Notes under the pieces: model-generated
Database searches by the model: none
Told to the model about the DNA's origin: nothing
What the model saw: the letters and a program-made list of their open reading frames with translations, nothing else
In this document: positions 27,438 through 35,333 of the stretch, piece after piece
Layout: each line of letters begins with the position of its first letter
How positions within the stretch are numbered: position 1 is the stretch's first letter
Made by a program: the position numbers and the translations under genes
Assembly: GCA_938015295.1 (NCBI GenBank)
Contig: CALLQB010000035.1
Location: 79,747 to 143,746, forward strand
Source: an uncultured Acidimicrobiales bacterium
Lineage (GTDB): Bacteria; Actinomycetota; Acidimicrobiia; Acidimicrobiales; SHLQ01
DNA: 64,000 bases
Direction of reading: 5' to 3'

Positions 27438-28295
27438 CTACGAAAGCGCGGCGCCAGCGAAACCGAGGACCCGAGCGGCCAAACGGTGTGCGTCATCGAC
27501 CGCGACGCGTGGCGAGGAGCCGGACATAAACGCGCTGAGGTAGCCGGCGGCGAAGGCGTCACCGGCGCCTGTTGTGTCGCGTACTTCGGGCACCGGCCGC
27601 ACTGGCACCGAAAGCACGTCGCCTTTGGGTCCGATGATCAAGGTTGGCTTTGCACCCGACTTCACGATTGTGACCCCAGCGCCTACCACCGGTTCACGCT
27701 CGGACAACCCCAGAGCCCGATGCTCCTCGTGATTCGCGAAAACCACCGCCGGAGCCAACGTTTCGACAAACGATCGCAGCTCGGCTGCACCGAAATCGGC
27801 AATAACAGCCACCGACGACAAGTCCACTGATACGGGGATTCCAGCCGCCACCGCGTCGCCAGCGAGACGAGATGCCGTGCGGGCAAGCGGGTCTTGGGCC
27901 AGACAGTAGGCGGGCACATGCAACACCTCAACGTCGTCGAGCACCGACGCCTCAACGCCTGCCAAGTGTGCGGTCGCACCTCGGTCGGTCAAAAACGTCC
28001 GTTCGCCGCGAGCGTCGACGAGAACAACGATTGAGCCAGTGGTGCCAAAAAAGGTGATCGCCGTATCGGCCCCGTTGGCCCGAAGATCGTCGGCAAGACG
28101 GTGCCCTAACGGATCGTCGCCGACCTGACCGATGAACCTCGATGGGGTACCTGAAGCTGCCGCTAACGCTGCGACATTTGCTGCGCTGCCGCCCCGTCGT
28201 CGGACGATAGTGGCGGGGGTATCGGTACCTTTCCGAGGATCGGCTTGCAGGTGGACCACTACATCTTCAACAAGGTCACCGATCGCTGCGAGCAC
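27438..28295 (-). CDS. PfkB-family (ribokinase-like) carbohydrate or nucleoside kinase
   Basis: A 285-residue cytosolic kinase. RRGGSAANVAALAAASG is PfkB signature 1. RDTTGAGDAFAAGYL is signature 2, with the catalytic base Asp and the anion hole. FANHEEHRALG and VKSGAKPTLIIGPKG fit the substrate-lid and nucleotide regions. It is somewhat shorter than typical ribokinase (about 305). The start is GTG 28295, with AGGG about 8 bases before it. The sugar or nucleoside substrate cannot be assigned. It lies downstream of the DivIVA-like gene on the same strand, but a terminator separates them. Confidence 0.9.
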   Translation of the reverse strand: MLAAIGDLVEDVVVHLQADPRKGTDTPATIVRRRGGSAANVAALAAASGTPSRFIGQVGDDPLGHRLADDLRANGADTAITFFGTTGSIVVLVDARGERTFLTDRGATAHLAGVEASVLDDVEVLHVPAYCLAQDPLARTASRLAGDAVAAGIPVSVDLSSVAVIADFGAAELRSFVETLAPAVVFANHEEHRALGLSEREPVVGAGVTIVKSGAKPTLIIGPKGDVLSVPVRPVPEVRDTTGAGDAFAAGYLSAFMSGSSPRVAVDDAHRLAARVLGFAGAALS

Positions 28296-28363
28296 GTCGC
28301 AACCCTATTCGCCGAAGGCGCTCTAGTCGCTGTCCGGTTCGCGTCGGCTCGATGGAGCCGGAA

Positions 28364-28409
28364 AACGCAAAGATGACCTGCCGAACCACGACAGGTCATC
28401 TTTGGCGTT
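28364..28409 (-). terminator. Intrinsic terminator downstream of the DivIVA-like gene
   Basis: Left arm aacgcaaagatgacctg (28364-28380) pairs with caggtcatctttggcgtt (28392-28409), interrupted by one bulged base. On the minus strand it is followed by TTTT. It lies 29 bases past the gene's stop, between that gene and the PfkB-type kinase. Confidence 0.82.
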
Positions 28410-28437
28410 GCGATTCGTACTGCGACGAGTTTGCGCT

Positions 28438-29145
28438 CTAGCCCGCTGTAGGGGCGTCTGAGTCCTCAGATGCAGTGAGATCGATGACGTCTGCTCCTGA
28501 GTCAGCGGGAGCCGGCATTGGAGGACTGTAGGTCGATGCGAGATCCATAAGATCGTCGGCCATCTGGCGGAGACGGTGCTGCTCGACGATGATTGCCCCC
28601 TCCACTCGTTCGAGTTCGAGTTTCCGGTTGTCAACTTCGCCTTCGAGGTTGCGAAGGTCGCCCTGCAAACGGCTTGCGGCTTCGAATGCTTTGCGGTCGC
28701 TTTCGCGTGCAATTTCGGTGGACCGAATGTCGGCCTCGGCGATGATTTCGTCGGCTCGCATGCGAGCTTCACCAATCGCGTCGGCCGAAGCTTTCTGAGC
28801 CATGCGCAAGATGACCTCGGCTGCTTCTTCGTTCGCAGCTCGTTGTGCCGGACCCTCGACGGGTTCCGCCGCAGCAGCGACGGCGACCGGGGCGGCTGCC
28901 ATAACTGGCTCAGGTGCCGGTGCCGGTGCGGGGGCCGGTGGTGCTGATGCGAGCTTGTTGCGCTCGACCACACACGCGTCGAGTTCGGCGCTGAGGCGGC
29001 CAATCTCGGCGTGGAGTGAGTCGATCTGTGCGGCGACCTGCTCGAGATAGGTGTCGACCTCTGTGGGGTCGTACCCCTTGCGGCTCTTCGCTGAGAACGT
29101 CTTTGCTATGACATCTCGCCCCGTAAGGCCTCTGTCGTTTGCCAT
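28438..29145 (-). CDS. DivIVA/Wag31-like cell-pole or septum protein
   Basis: A 235-residue coiled-coil protein. The N-terminal LTGRDVIAKTFSAKSRKGYDPTEVDTYL is the DivIVA membrane-binding/dimer domain (residues 7-34), followed by a coil to about residue 65. An Ala/Pro linker (68-100) separates it from a second, charged coiled coil (105-205), and the tail is acidic and disordered. Actinobacterial relatives (Wag31, SepIVA-like) recruit the envelope machinery to poles or septa. ATG 29145 has a GGAG 12 bases upstream. The neighbouring LytM and LCP genes fit a cell-wall growth role. Confidence 0.88.
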   Translation of the reverse strand: MANDRGLTGRDVIAKTFSAKSRKGYDPTEVDTYLEQVAAQIDSLHAEIGRLSAELDACVVERNKLASAPPAPAPAPAPEPVMAAAPVAVAAAAEPVEGPAQRAANEEAAEVILRMAQKASADAIGEARMRADEIIAEADIRSTEIARESDRKAFEAASRLQGDLRNLEGEVDNRKLELERVEGAIIVEQHRLRQMADDLMDLASTYSPPMPAPADSGADVIDLTASEDSDAPTAG

Positions 29146-29177
29146 CGTCTTTCATCACTCCGTATTTGGTCGCCGAA

Positions 29178-29198
29178 AGCCAATTTTGGCTCAGCCAA
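29178..29198. promoter_or_regulatory. Overlapping alternative inverted repeats upstream of the DivIVA-like gene
   Basis: AGCCAA-tt-TTGGCT-c-AGCCAA. The middle arm can pair with either flanking arm, giving two mutually exclusive 6-bp hairpins 33-53 bases before the ATG at 29145. It could be an operator or a small RNA switch, and a chance repeat is not excluded. Confidence 0.35.
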
Positions 29199-29368
29199 GT
29201 CGGCATTTCCAGTGAGGATCCGCGAAATGAGTCGCAAGACCCACTAGCGTTCGCTCCCGTTTACTTAGGCAACATTGCTAACACAAACAACGCTGGTCAC
29301 GCTATGCGAGGCCCAAAGTGAGCCAAAGAACTCCAGCAACAGACCCGGAGCAGGGTTTGGCGAGTTCG

Positions 29369-30544
29369 TTAGGGAAGGTAATCGAGCGGGTTTACGGCGG
29401 CACCGTTCAACCGAATCTCAAAGTGCAGGTGTGGTCCTGTCGACAGCCCGGTCGACCCAACGCCGCCAATTCGCTGATTGGCCGTGACCTTTTCGCCAAC
29501 CGACACCTTGATGTGACCGTCAGCCTGGTGGCAGTAGCGAGAGGTAAGTCCGCCACCGTGAGCGATGATCACGGTATTGCCACAACCGCCGTACCAACCA
29601 GCAAAGATGACCTCGCCGTTGGCGGCCGCGACGATGGCATCGCCGGTGCCGCCGCTCATATCGATACCGTTGTGCATGCGGCTGTATCCGAGGATTGGAT
29701 GCCGGCGTAGTCCGAAACCTGAGCCGATCTTGCCAGCGGTGGGGCGGACCCAACCGTTGCGCGGCGGCGGATTGAGGAGTTCATCGAGCGCCGCCTCTTT
29801 CTTGCGGATTTCGCGCTCAAACTCTTCTTCTTCTTCGAGGAAGTCTTCTTTGGTGCGAATCCATTCATCGAGACGTCGCTCGACATCGGCCTTCAAGCGT
29901 TCCTGTACTGTCAGGCGCTCTTCAAGCAGCTCCAGCTCGGCGTTGACCTGTTCGCTTAAGGCCTTTACATCGGCCTTCGCCTGTCGGGCTGCTTCGGTGG
30001 CGTCATCCTGGTCGGCGCGAAGTTGGCGCAGGTCATCAAAACTGTCGCCGCGATCTTGATTTACGACGTCGAGATAGCTGACTTTCCGCACTGACTGCGA
30101 GAGATCCGACGTTTCAAGCCACACCTCGTCTGGGTCGGCTGTACCCATGTATGCGTCGACAGCGAAACGCTTGGCGTCGACCACTGCTGTCTCGATGGTG
30201 ACAGCAATTGCGTCTTGGCGGGCCCGGTTGTCCTTGACGAATTGTCGCGCGTTCGAAAGGTCGAGTTTCACAGCAGCGACGCGGGCCAGTTGTGCGTCGA
30301 CGGCTTCGGTGACCGCGTCGAGTGCCGCTTGCACTTCGGCTGCCTCGGCGGCAACCAAATCGACGGTAGCCGCTGCTTGAGATGCCTTTTCCTGTGCTTG
30401 TTCTCGCGCGGCCTTTGCTTGCTCGATCTCGGTCTTTAGTTCTTCTTCCTCGGATGCGTACGCCGAAGAAGAAAGCAACATCAAAAGACTCATCAGCATG
30501 GCCAATGATCGCAGCGCGACGTTATTTTTGATTTTCAGAGGCAC
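29369..30544 (-). CDS. Secreted M23/LytM peptidase with coiled coil (EnvC/NlpD-like)
   Basis: A 391-residue exported protein. The signal peptide (residues 1-30) is cut after SSAYA. A long coiled coil (31-245) is rich in Glu, Gln and Ala. The LytM domain (265-385) contains RRHPILGYSRMHNGIDMSGG and GPHLHFE, so the zinc ligands (HxxxD and HxH) look intact and it is probably an active peptidoglycan endopeptidase. The start is GTG 30544 with GGGA upstream; a later ATG would lose the charged end of the signal peptide. It diverges from the LCP gene and follows the EnvC-type layout of coil plus LytM. Confidence 0.93.
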   Translation of the reverse strand: MPLKIKNNVALRSLAMLMSLLMLLSSSAYASEEEELKTEIEQAKAAREQAQEKASQAAATVDLVAAEAAEVQAALDAVTEAVDAQLARVAAVKLDLSNARQFVKDNRARQDAIAVTIETAVVDAKRFAVDAYMGTADPDEVWLETSDLSQSVRKVSYLDVVNQDRGDSFDDLRQLRADQDDATEAARQAKADVKALSEQVNAELELLEERLTVQERLKADVERRLDEWIRTKEDFLEEEEEFEREIRKKEAALDELLNPPPRNGWVRPTAGKIGSGFGLRRHPILGYSRMHNGIDMSGGTGDAIVAAANGEVIFAGWYGGCGNTVIIAHGGGLTSRYCHQADGHIKVSVGEKVTANQRIGGVGSTGLSTGPHLHFEIRLNGAAVNPLDYLP

Positions 30545-30637
30545 AATACAGTCCCAGATGCGGTTGCCGAAGTACGGCTCCGCCCGCAGGAAACCAATCT
30601 ACCGCCGACTTCGCGGTAACGGTATGCAAGCCGAGAA

Positions 30638-30673
30638 ATGCAGGTTGTAATGCAGGTTGTAGTGCAGGTTGGA
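30638..30673. repeat. Three 12-bp tandem repeats just upstream of the LCP gene start
   Basis: Units atgcaggttgta (30638-30649), atgcaggttgta (30650-30661) and gtgcaggttgga (30662-30673). The last unit supplies the sequence in front of ATG 30678, so each repeat carries an AGGTTG element and an ATG or GTG codon. This may create serial ribosome-binding sites. Confidence 0.85.
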
Positions 30674-30677
30674 ACGC

Positions 30678-31865
30678 ATGAGTTCGGGTAACCCGCGTCG
30701 GCCAGACAGGCCGCGCCGCCGAGCGGCCGAGTTTGATCCGCCAGCCGGCCACAGTGTTTTTGACGACGGTGTTTTTGAAGACAGTAATTTTGAAGACGGT
30801 GTCTTTGAAGACGAGTACGAACCTGCGGTTGATGGTCGGTCGTTCTCGGTTCCCGCCCCCGAACCCCAGCAGGGTCGACGCTCGGCGAGGACCACCGAGC
30901 CCCCACAACCAGACTTTGTGCCGCCACCGCGGCGTCGGCGTAAGCGTCGGCTGCTTCGCTGGTTGGTGGTAGCACTGCTCGTTGTTGCCATCGTCGGTAT
31001 TGCTGAGGTGCTGTATCTATCGCGAAGCTTCTCATCGATCGAACGGGTCGAAACTGCCGGCACGTTGTCCGCAACCGGCGGGCCGGGCGAGAACTTTCTA
31101 ATCGTGGGATCCGATTCACGAGAGAACCTCGATCCCGATGCTCCCGATGCCGGCGTCATCGGCGATGTTGGCGGCGAGCGCACTGACACGGTGGTGTTGC
31201 TTCGCGTCGAGCAGGGTCGCAACGTCATGTTGCCGCTCCCCCGCGACCTGTGGGTACCGATCGCCGGAACAGGCGGCGAGCAACGGATTAACACCGCTAT
31301 CCAAGGCGGGCCAGAACGCCTGATTGAGACGGTGCAGACGAGCCTTGGCGTTCCGGTGCACCACTACATCGAGATTGATTTCGCGGGCTTTAAAGGTTTG
31401 GTCGACGCGCTTGGCGGAATCGACGTCACCTTTGATCACGTGACCTACGACCGAAAATCGGGACTCGATATCACGAGCCCAGGACTCCAGACACTCGATG
31501 GAGTTGAGGCGCTTGCCTATGTGCGTTCTCGGGCGTACACCGAGGTCATCGATGGCTCGCCGAGGGTCGACGGCACCGGTGATCTTGGACGTATCGAGCG
31601 GCAACAAATCTTCTTGCGTGCAATCTTTGCCAAGATCACTTCGGTGCGAAACCCCGTCAACCTCAACCGGATCGCTACTGCGGTCACCGACGACGTTCGC
31701 ATCGACGATGCCTTGTCGTTCGCTGAGGCGTCGGACTTCGCCAGGAAACTGAGTGCAAAGAGTCCCGAAACGGTTGCCCTTCCCGTTGCGAACGCTACGA
31801 GAGGCTCGGCATCGGTGTTGGTTATGGCCGACGGGGCGCAGGAAGCACTCGGACAGTTCAGGTAG
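30678..31865 (+). CDS. LytR-CpsA-Psr (LCP) family cell-wall glycopolymer ligase
   Basis: A 395-residue type II membrane protein. The cytosolic N-terminus (1-85) is acidic with a repeated VFED/NFED unit, followed by RRRRKRR and a TM helix (about 92-112). The LCP domain (about 130-330) has FLIVGSDSRENL, GERTDTVVLLRV and LPLPRDLWVPI, plus VRSRAYTE with the conserved Arg residues that bind the pyrophosphate of the lipid-linked donor. LCP proteins attach wall glycopolymers such as teichoic acid-like chains or arabinogalactan to peptidoglycan. ATG 30678 is preferred over TTG 30669. It converges with the second M23 gene. Confidence 0.93.
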   Translation: MSSGNPRRPDRPRRRAAEFDPPAGHSVFDDGVFEDSNFEDGVFEDEYEPAVDGRSFSVPAPEPQQGRRSARTTEPPQPDFVPPPRRRRKRRLLRWLVVALLVVAIVGIAEVLYLSRSFSSIERVETAGTLSATGGPGENFLIVGSDSRENLDPDAPDAGVIGDVGGERTDTVVLLRVEQGRNVMLPLPRDLWVPIAGTGGEQRINTAIQGGPERLIETVQTSLGVPVHHYIEIDFAGFKGLVDALGGIDVTFDHVTYDRKSGLDITSPGLQTLDGVEALAYVRSRAYTEVIDGSPRVDGTGDLGRIERQQIFLRAIFAKITSVRNPVNLNRIATAVTDDVRIDDALSFAEASDFARKLSAKSPETVALPVANATRGSASVLVMADGAQEALGQFR

Positions 31866-31886
31866 TCGCACGTCAGGCCCTCCAGG

Positions 31887-32756
31887 TCACCGGACTGGCG
31901 GGGCCGTGTTGTTCTCGGCGACCCACAGGGCTTCGAGTAGCGGATAGGGGTTCTGCCAGCCGGTTTTGCCGTCGGGTGCCCACTGGAAGTGCAGGTGTGG
32001 TGTGCCTCGAGCATTGCCCGAGTCGCCGACGAAGCCGAGTACTTCGCCAGCCTCTACGCGGTCGCCAGCGGCTTGTGGGCCCATTTCGGAAAGGTGTGTG
32101 TAGTAGTAGCGGGCACCAGAATCTCCGAGGAGGTAGACCGACAACCCGCCGAGTTGGCTGTTGCTTTGCCGTTCGATAAGCCCGCCTTCGATGGCAAACA
32201 GGTTTGCGCCATTGGGTGCGAGTACGTCGGTGCCTTTGTGGCGGCGCCCTCCCGAGCGAGCGAAGCCCCAGCTGTTGACGAACTCGGTGACCTCGGCGAC
32301 GGGGAAGACGGCGACGGGAATACCCCACGGCAGCCCGGCGCTTACCATTGCTTCCAAGCGGCGAATCTCTTCGTCGTTGGCGGTGGTGAGCGCGCGTGAT
32401 GCACGCGAGAGTTCGCGGGCGACGTCTATCTCGATGTCGCCGCGCCCCGCGGCCTGGAGGGCGCCGGTCGCCAGCCCGCGAAACTCAACCTGTTCACTTT
32501 CCAATAGCTCAATTTTGACTTCGAGAAGATCGATCGCTGCGTTGACGCTAGCGGTTGCCGGCACCTCGAGTGCCGGGGGCTGCTGGCCTTCTTGGGCGCT
32601 CGCAAGCGTCGACGAAAGTAGCGGCACAATGCAGATGACACCGACCAGGATCGTGCGTCGCACTCCTGAAGAGCTAGCGCTCGATGCAGGGCCATCGGCC
32701 GACAGCAGGGTGGGCGTACAACAAGAAGGGGAACGAACGTTGCTGCGAAAAAACAT
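31887..32756 (-). CDS. Secreted M23/LytM family protein
   Basis: A 289-residue exported protein. A long N-terminal stretch precedes the hydrophobic segment RTILVGVICIVPLLSSTLASA. A short helical region (60-120) follows, then a LytM domain (about 150-280) with GRRHKGTDVLAPNG (HxxxD), YYYTHLSEMG and GTPHLHFQW (HxH), so the zinc ligands are present. ATG 32756 is listed; TTG 32765 is also open. The signal peptide has an unusually long n-region (about 30 residues), so the true start may be further in. Converges with the LCP gene. Confidence 0.87.
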   Translation of the reverse strand: MFFRSNVRSPSCCTPTLLSADGPASSASSSGVRRTILVGVICIVPLLSSTLASAQEGQQPPALEVPATASVNAAIDLLEVKIELLESEQVEFRGLATGALQAAGRGDIEIDVARELSRASRALTTANDEEIRRLEAMVSAGLPWGIPVAVFPVAEVTEFVNSWGFARSGGRRHKGTDVLAPNGANLFAIEGGLIERQSNSQLGGLSVYLLGDSGARYYYTHLSEMGPQAAGDRVEAGEVLGFVGDSGNARGTPHLHFQWAPDGKTGWQNPYPLLEALWVAENNTAPPVR

Positions 32757-32829
32757 GAACCCCAATGGTTACGGATGGATTACATCAATGACAAATTCCG
32801 CACGCACCAAAGTAACAACAGGAGTTTAC

Positions 32830-32886
32830 ATGACGAACTTTGCCCACTTTAGCAACACGAGCAACAATAACTTCGGCATTCTTTGA
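32830..32886 (+). CDS. Possible 18-residue leader peptide upstream of dgcN
   Basis: ATG 32830 is preceded by AACAGGAG with a 5-base spacer, one of the best ribosome-binding sites in the window. The peptide MTNFAHFSNTSNNNFGIL ends at TGA 32884-32886. It is rich in Asn and Phe. A weak GCCC/GGGC hairpin follows, about 200 bases before dgcN. A regulatory leader or a tiny protein are both possible. Confidence 0.4.
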   Translation: MTNFAHFSNTSNNNFGIL

Positions 32887-32918
32887 TGGATTTGCCCCCT
32901 TTTGGGCGACTTTTGTCA

Positions 32919-33008
32919 CTCGCTCATCTTGCTTACCTTGCCCACCTCTCACACCTCCCTCATCTCTCTCACCTCTCTCATCTCTGTCATCTTTCTGCTC
33001 ACCCTCAT
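32919..33008. repeat. Degenerate 9-bp tandem repeat array
   Basis: About ten 9-base units with consensus CTCTCTCAY, for example cttgcccac, ctctcacac, ctcctcat-like and ctctctcac. The period of nine makes the plus-strand frame read as a His-Leu-Ser-like tripeptide repeat, but no start with a ribosome-binding site supports translation. The minus strand is purine-rich (GAGGTGAGA type), which faces the M23 gene. Confidence 0.75.
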
Positions 33009-33088
33009 CTGGCAAGCCCTGCACCGCTTTGGCCACGTCGCCATCCGGAAACCACGCAGTACCCCGTCGACCACTACAGTCTCGACGC

Positions 33089-34186
33089 ATGGTTGCAACT
33101 CCTAACCCGCCGGCCGCGGTCGTTCTTACGGCCGGACGCCTTCACGAGAGCTACGCAAAGGTCGCTCACGGCCTGATTCGTGAAACCGACCGCTACACAA
33201 TCGTTGGTGTTGTCGATGCACGAAGCGCAGGACAAGACGCTGGCGAGGTTCTCGACGGGACCCACCGCAACATCCCCGTCGCCGCGACGATCGCCGAGCT
33301 TGTGTCGGTCGCCGCGCAGCCGCCGGAATGGGCCATCATCGGTGTCGCGACCCATGGCGGGCACCTCACCCCAACCCTGCGCGATGCGGCAAAGGATGCA
33401 CTACAGGCCGGCCTTTCGGTGGTTGCCGGGGTTCATGACTACTTATGTGACGTTCCCGAACTCGCCGACCTGGCAGCCGAAAAGGGCCTCACCTTGGTCG
33501 ACCTGCGAAAACCCCCACCACGATCTGAGCTGCATTTCTGGACCGGAGCCATCCACGACGTACCGGCACCAAGATTGGCGGTGCTCGGTACCGACTGCGC
33601 CGTGGGCAAACGCACCACAACCCGCATGCTTTTGCACGCACTCGGTGACGCCGGGACCCACGCAGAGATGGTGGCTACCGGGCAAACCGGATGGCTACAG
33701 GGTGTCGCCCACAGTTTCGTGCTCGACTCGGTGCCCAACGACTTTGTGAGCGGCGAGCTTGAACACGCCGTGCTCAGCTGTTGGGAGGCGACCAAACCCG
33801 AAATCATCCTCCTCGAGGGGCAATCGGCGCTTCGGAACCCGTCGGGGCCATGCGGCTCGGAGTTGCTACTTTCGGGCGCCGCGAAAGGAGCGATTCTGCA
33901 GCATGCTCCCGGACGCCCGTGGTTCGACGGCTGCGAGGCGGTCGACGCCCGCATCCCTGCAGTCGCGGACGAGATTTCGCTTATCGCGCACTACGGATCG
34001 AACGTCTTGGGTGTGTGCCTCAACGGTGAAAACATGACCGACGCTGAGCTTCGGGCGGAGCAGCAGCGCCTCGACGGCGAGCTCGACGTCCCAGTGGTCG
34101 CACCCCTACTCGACGGTGTCGAACGGCTCGTCGCCCCACTGCGCCGCTACATCAACGACCACACCATCGGCGGCACCCCGGCATGA
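33089..34186 (+). CDS. dgcN: DUF1611 protein, DgcN-like (D-glutamate N-acetyltransferase)
   Basis: A 365-residue DUF1611-family protein. The N-terminal half is Rossmann-like (IIGVATHGGHL). The C-terminal half contains a P-loop-type LGTDCAVGKRTTTRMLL and ILLEGQSALRNPSG. In marine bacteria and haloarchaea, DUF1611 proteins paired with an enolase-superfamily enzyme have been described as DgcN, acetylating D-glutamate (established knowledge as I recall it). Here the stop overlaps the next gene's ATG by four bases, the same pairing. ATG 33089 (MVATPNPPAAVVLTAG) begins the conserved core; upstream in-frame sequence is the repeat region. Confidence 0.75.
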   Translation: MVATPNPPAAVVLTAGRLHESYAKVAHGLIRETDRYTIVGVVDARSAGQDAGEVLDGTHRNIPVAATIAELVSVAAQPPEWAIIGVATHGGHLTPTLRDAAKDALQAGLSVVAGVHDYLCDVPELADLAAEKGLTLVDLRKPPPRSELHFWTGAIHDVPAPRLAVLGTDCAVGKRTTTRMLLHALGDAGTHAEMVATGQTGWLQGVAHSFVLDSVPNDFVSGELEHAVLSCWEATKPEIILLEGQSALRNPSGPCGSELLLSGAAKGAILQHAPGRPWFDGCEAVDARIPAVADEISLIAHYGSNVLGVCLNGENMTDAELRAEQQRLDGELDVPVVAPLLDGVERLVAPLRRYINDHTIGGTPA

Positions 34187-35256
34187 AAATCAGCAAGATC
34201 GTCCACCGACTCCACGACATGGAGCTCACCCGCCCATACACGATCGCGTTCACGACCTTTACCTCGGTCACCAACCACGCGGTAGAGATTCACACCGACC
34301 AAGGCGTCACCGGCATCGGCACCGCATCTGCAGCGCCGCTGATCACTGGCGAAAGCGACGACGACGCCGCAGCTGCGCTTGCAGACGCCGCGACAAGCTT
34401 GGTTGGCCGCACCATCGATCTCGACGAAACGTGCGGGCTCGTTCGCGACGCCTACAACGCGGCCCCGGCGGCGAGAGCGGCGCTCGACATGGCGCTGTAC
34501 GACGCGGTCGCCCGCAATGCCGACCTTGCTGTCGTCGACCTTCTCGGTCGAGCGCATACCGCGCTCCCCACCTCGATCACTATCGGCATCAAAGAAGATT
34601 TGAACGAGGTCTTGGCGGAGGCCGACGAATACCTCGGCCGCGGTTTCCGGTCGATCAAGGTCAAGCTAGGAAAGTCGGTCGATGAAGACATCGAACGACT
34701 CGGCGCCCTCCGTACACATATCGGAGCTGGCCCGACACTTCGGGTAGACCCGAACCAGGGCTACACCATCGATGACCTCGCTCGGTTCCTCGTCGAGACC
34801 GACACCTTCGACGTCGAGTTTGTCGAACAACCTCTCCCAGCTGAAGCCGACGACGACCTGCTAGCCCTCAGCGACGACGATCGGCGCCGCATAGCTGCCG
34901 ACGAGTCACTTCACGCGCCGAGCGATGCCCATCGCCTGGCAGGACCACCATCATTGGCCGGGATTTTCAATATCAAGCTCATGAAATGCGGAGGTATTAG
35001 CCCGGCTCTCGGCATAGCCGATGTGGCCGAGGCGACCGGCACCGAACTGATGTGGGGATGCATGGACGAGAGCGTGGTCAGTATTGCAGCGGCCCTGCAT
35101 GCAGCTCTCGCATCCCCGGCCACCCGCTATCTCGATCTCGACGGAAGCCTCGACCTTGCCAGCGACGTCGCGTCGGGTGGATTCGACCTCACCGACGGCA
35201 TGCTGTCGACGCTGGCAGCCCCAGGCCTCGGCGCCACATTGTTTGATCCCTCCTGA
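34183..35256 (+). CDS. dgcA: Enolase-superfamily epimerase/racemase, DgcA-like
   Basis: A 357-residue member of the dipeptide epimerase (muconate-lactonising) subgroup. The base motif SIKVKLG lies near residue 165. The metal ligands sit in RVDPNQGY, EFVEQPL and AADESLH, and the second base is in NIKLMKCGG, so the active site is complete. Possible activities are L-Ala-D/L-Glu epimerase or N-acetyl-D-glutamate racemase. The 4-bp overlap with the DUF1611 gene favours the second (inference). Products would be recycled L-glutamate, plausibly from peptidoglycan-derived D-Glu. Confidence 0.82.
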   Translation: MKISKIVHRLHDMELTRPYTIAFTTFTSVTNHAVEIHTDQGVTGIGTASAAPLITGESDDDAAAALADAATSLVGRTIDLDETCGLVRDAYNAAPAARAALDMALYDAVARNADLAVVDLLGRAHTALPTSITIGIKEDLNEVLAEADEYLGRGFRSIKVKLGKSVDEDIERLGALRTHIGAGPTLRVDPNQGYTIDDLARFLVETDTFDVEFVEQPLPAEADDDLLALSDDDRRRIAADESLHAPSDAHRLAGPPSLAGIFNIKLMKCGGISPALGIADVAEATGTELMWGCMDESVVSIAAALHAALASPATRYLDLDGSLDLASDVASGGFDLTDGMLSTLAAPGLGATLFDPS

Positions 35257-35333
35257 TAGCAGTATCTCCTGTCCTGTCTGCCAGGTCGCTACGATCGGCA
35301 CTGGTAGACGACACGCAACGGGGGAACAGCGGC

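Larger units (their letters stand above)
32757..33088. other. 332-base intergenic region with leader ORF and repeat array
   Basis: Spacer between the divergent M23 gene and dgcN. It holds a short ORF with a strong ribosome-binding site (32830-32886), a weak GCCC/GGGC hairpin at about 32894-32908, and a pyrimidine-rich 9-bp tandem array (32919-33008). No tRNA or known riboswitch was recognised. Confidence 0.6.

Noticed and set aside
32161..32886. A 241-codon plus-strand frame over the second M23 gene
   Set aside because: Shadow of the M23 coding strand; only its last 18 codons, with their own ribosome-binding site, are kept as a possible leader.
32919..33008. CRISPR array
   Set aside because: Nine-base degenerate units without spacers and no cas genes in the window.
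32785..33176. Repeat-rich frames over the 9-bp array (His-Leu-Ser repeat on one strand, Glu/Arg-rich on the other)
   Set aside because: The pattern follows from the 9-bp DNA period; no start with a ribosome-binding site and no family match.
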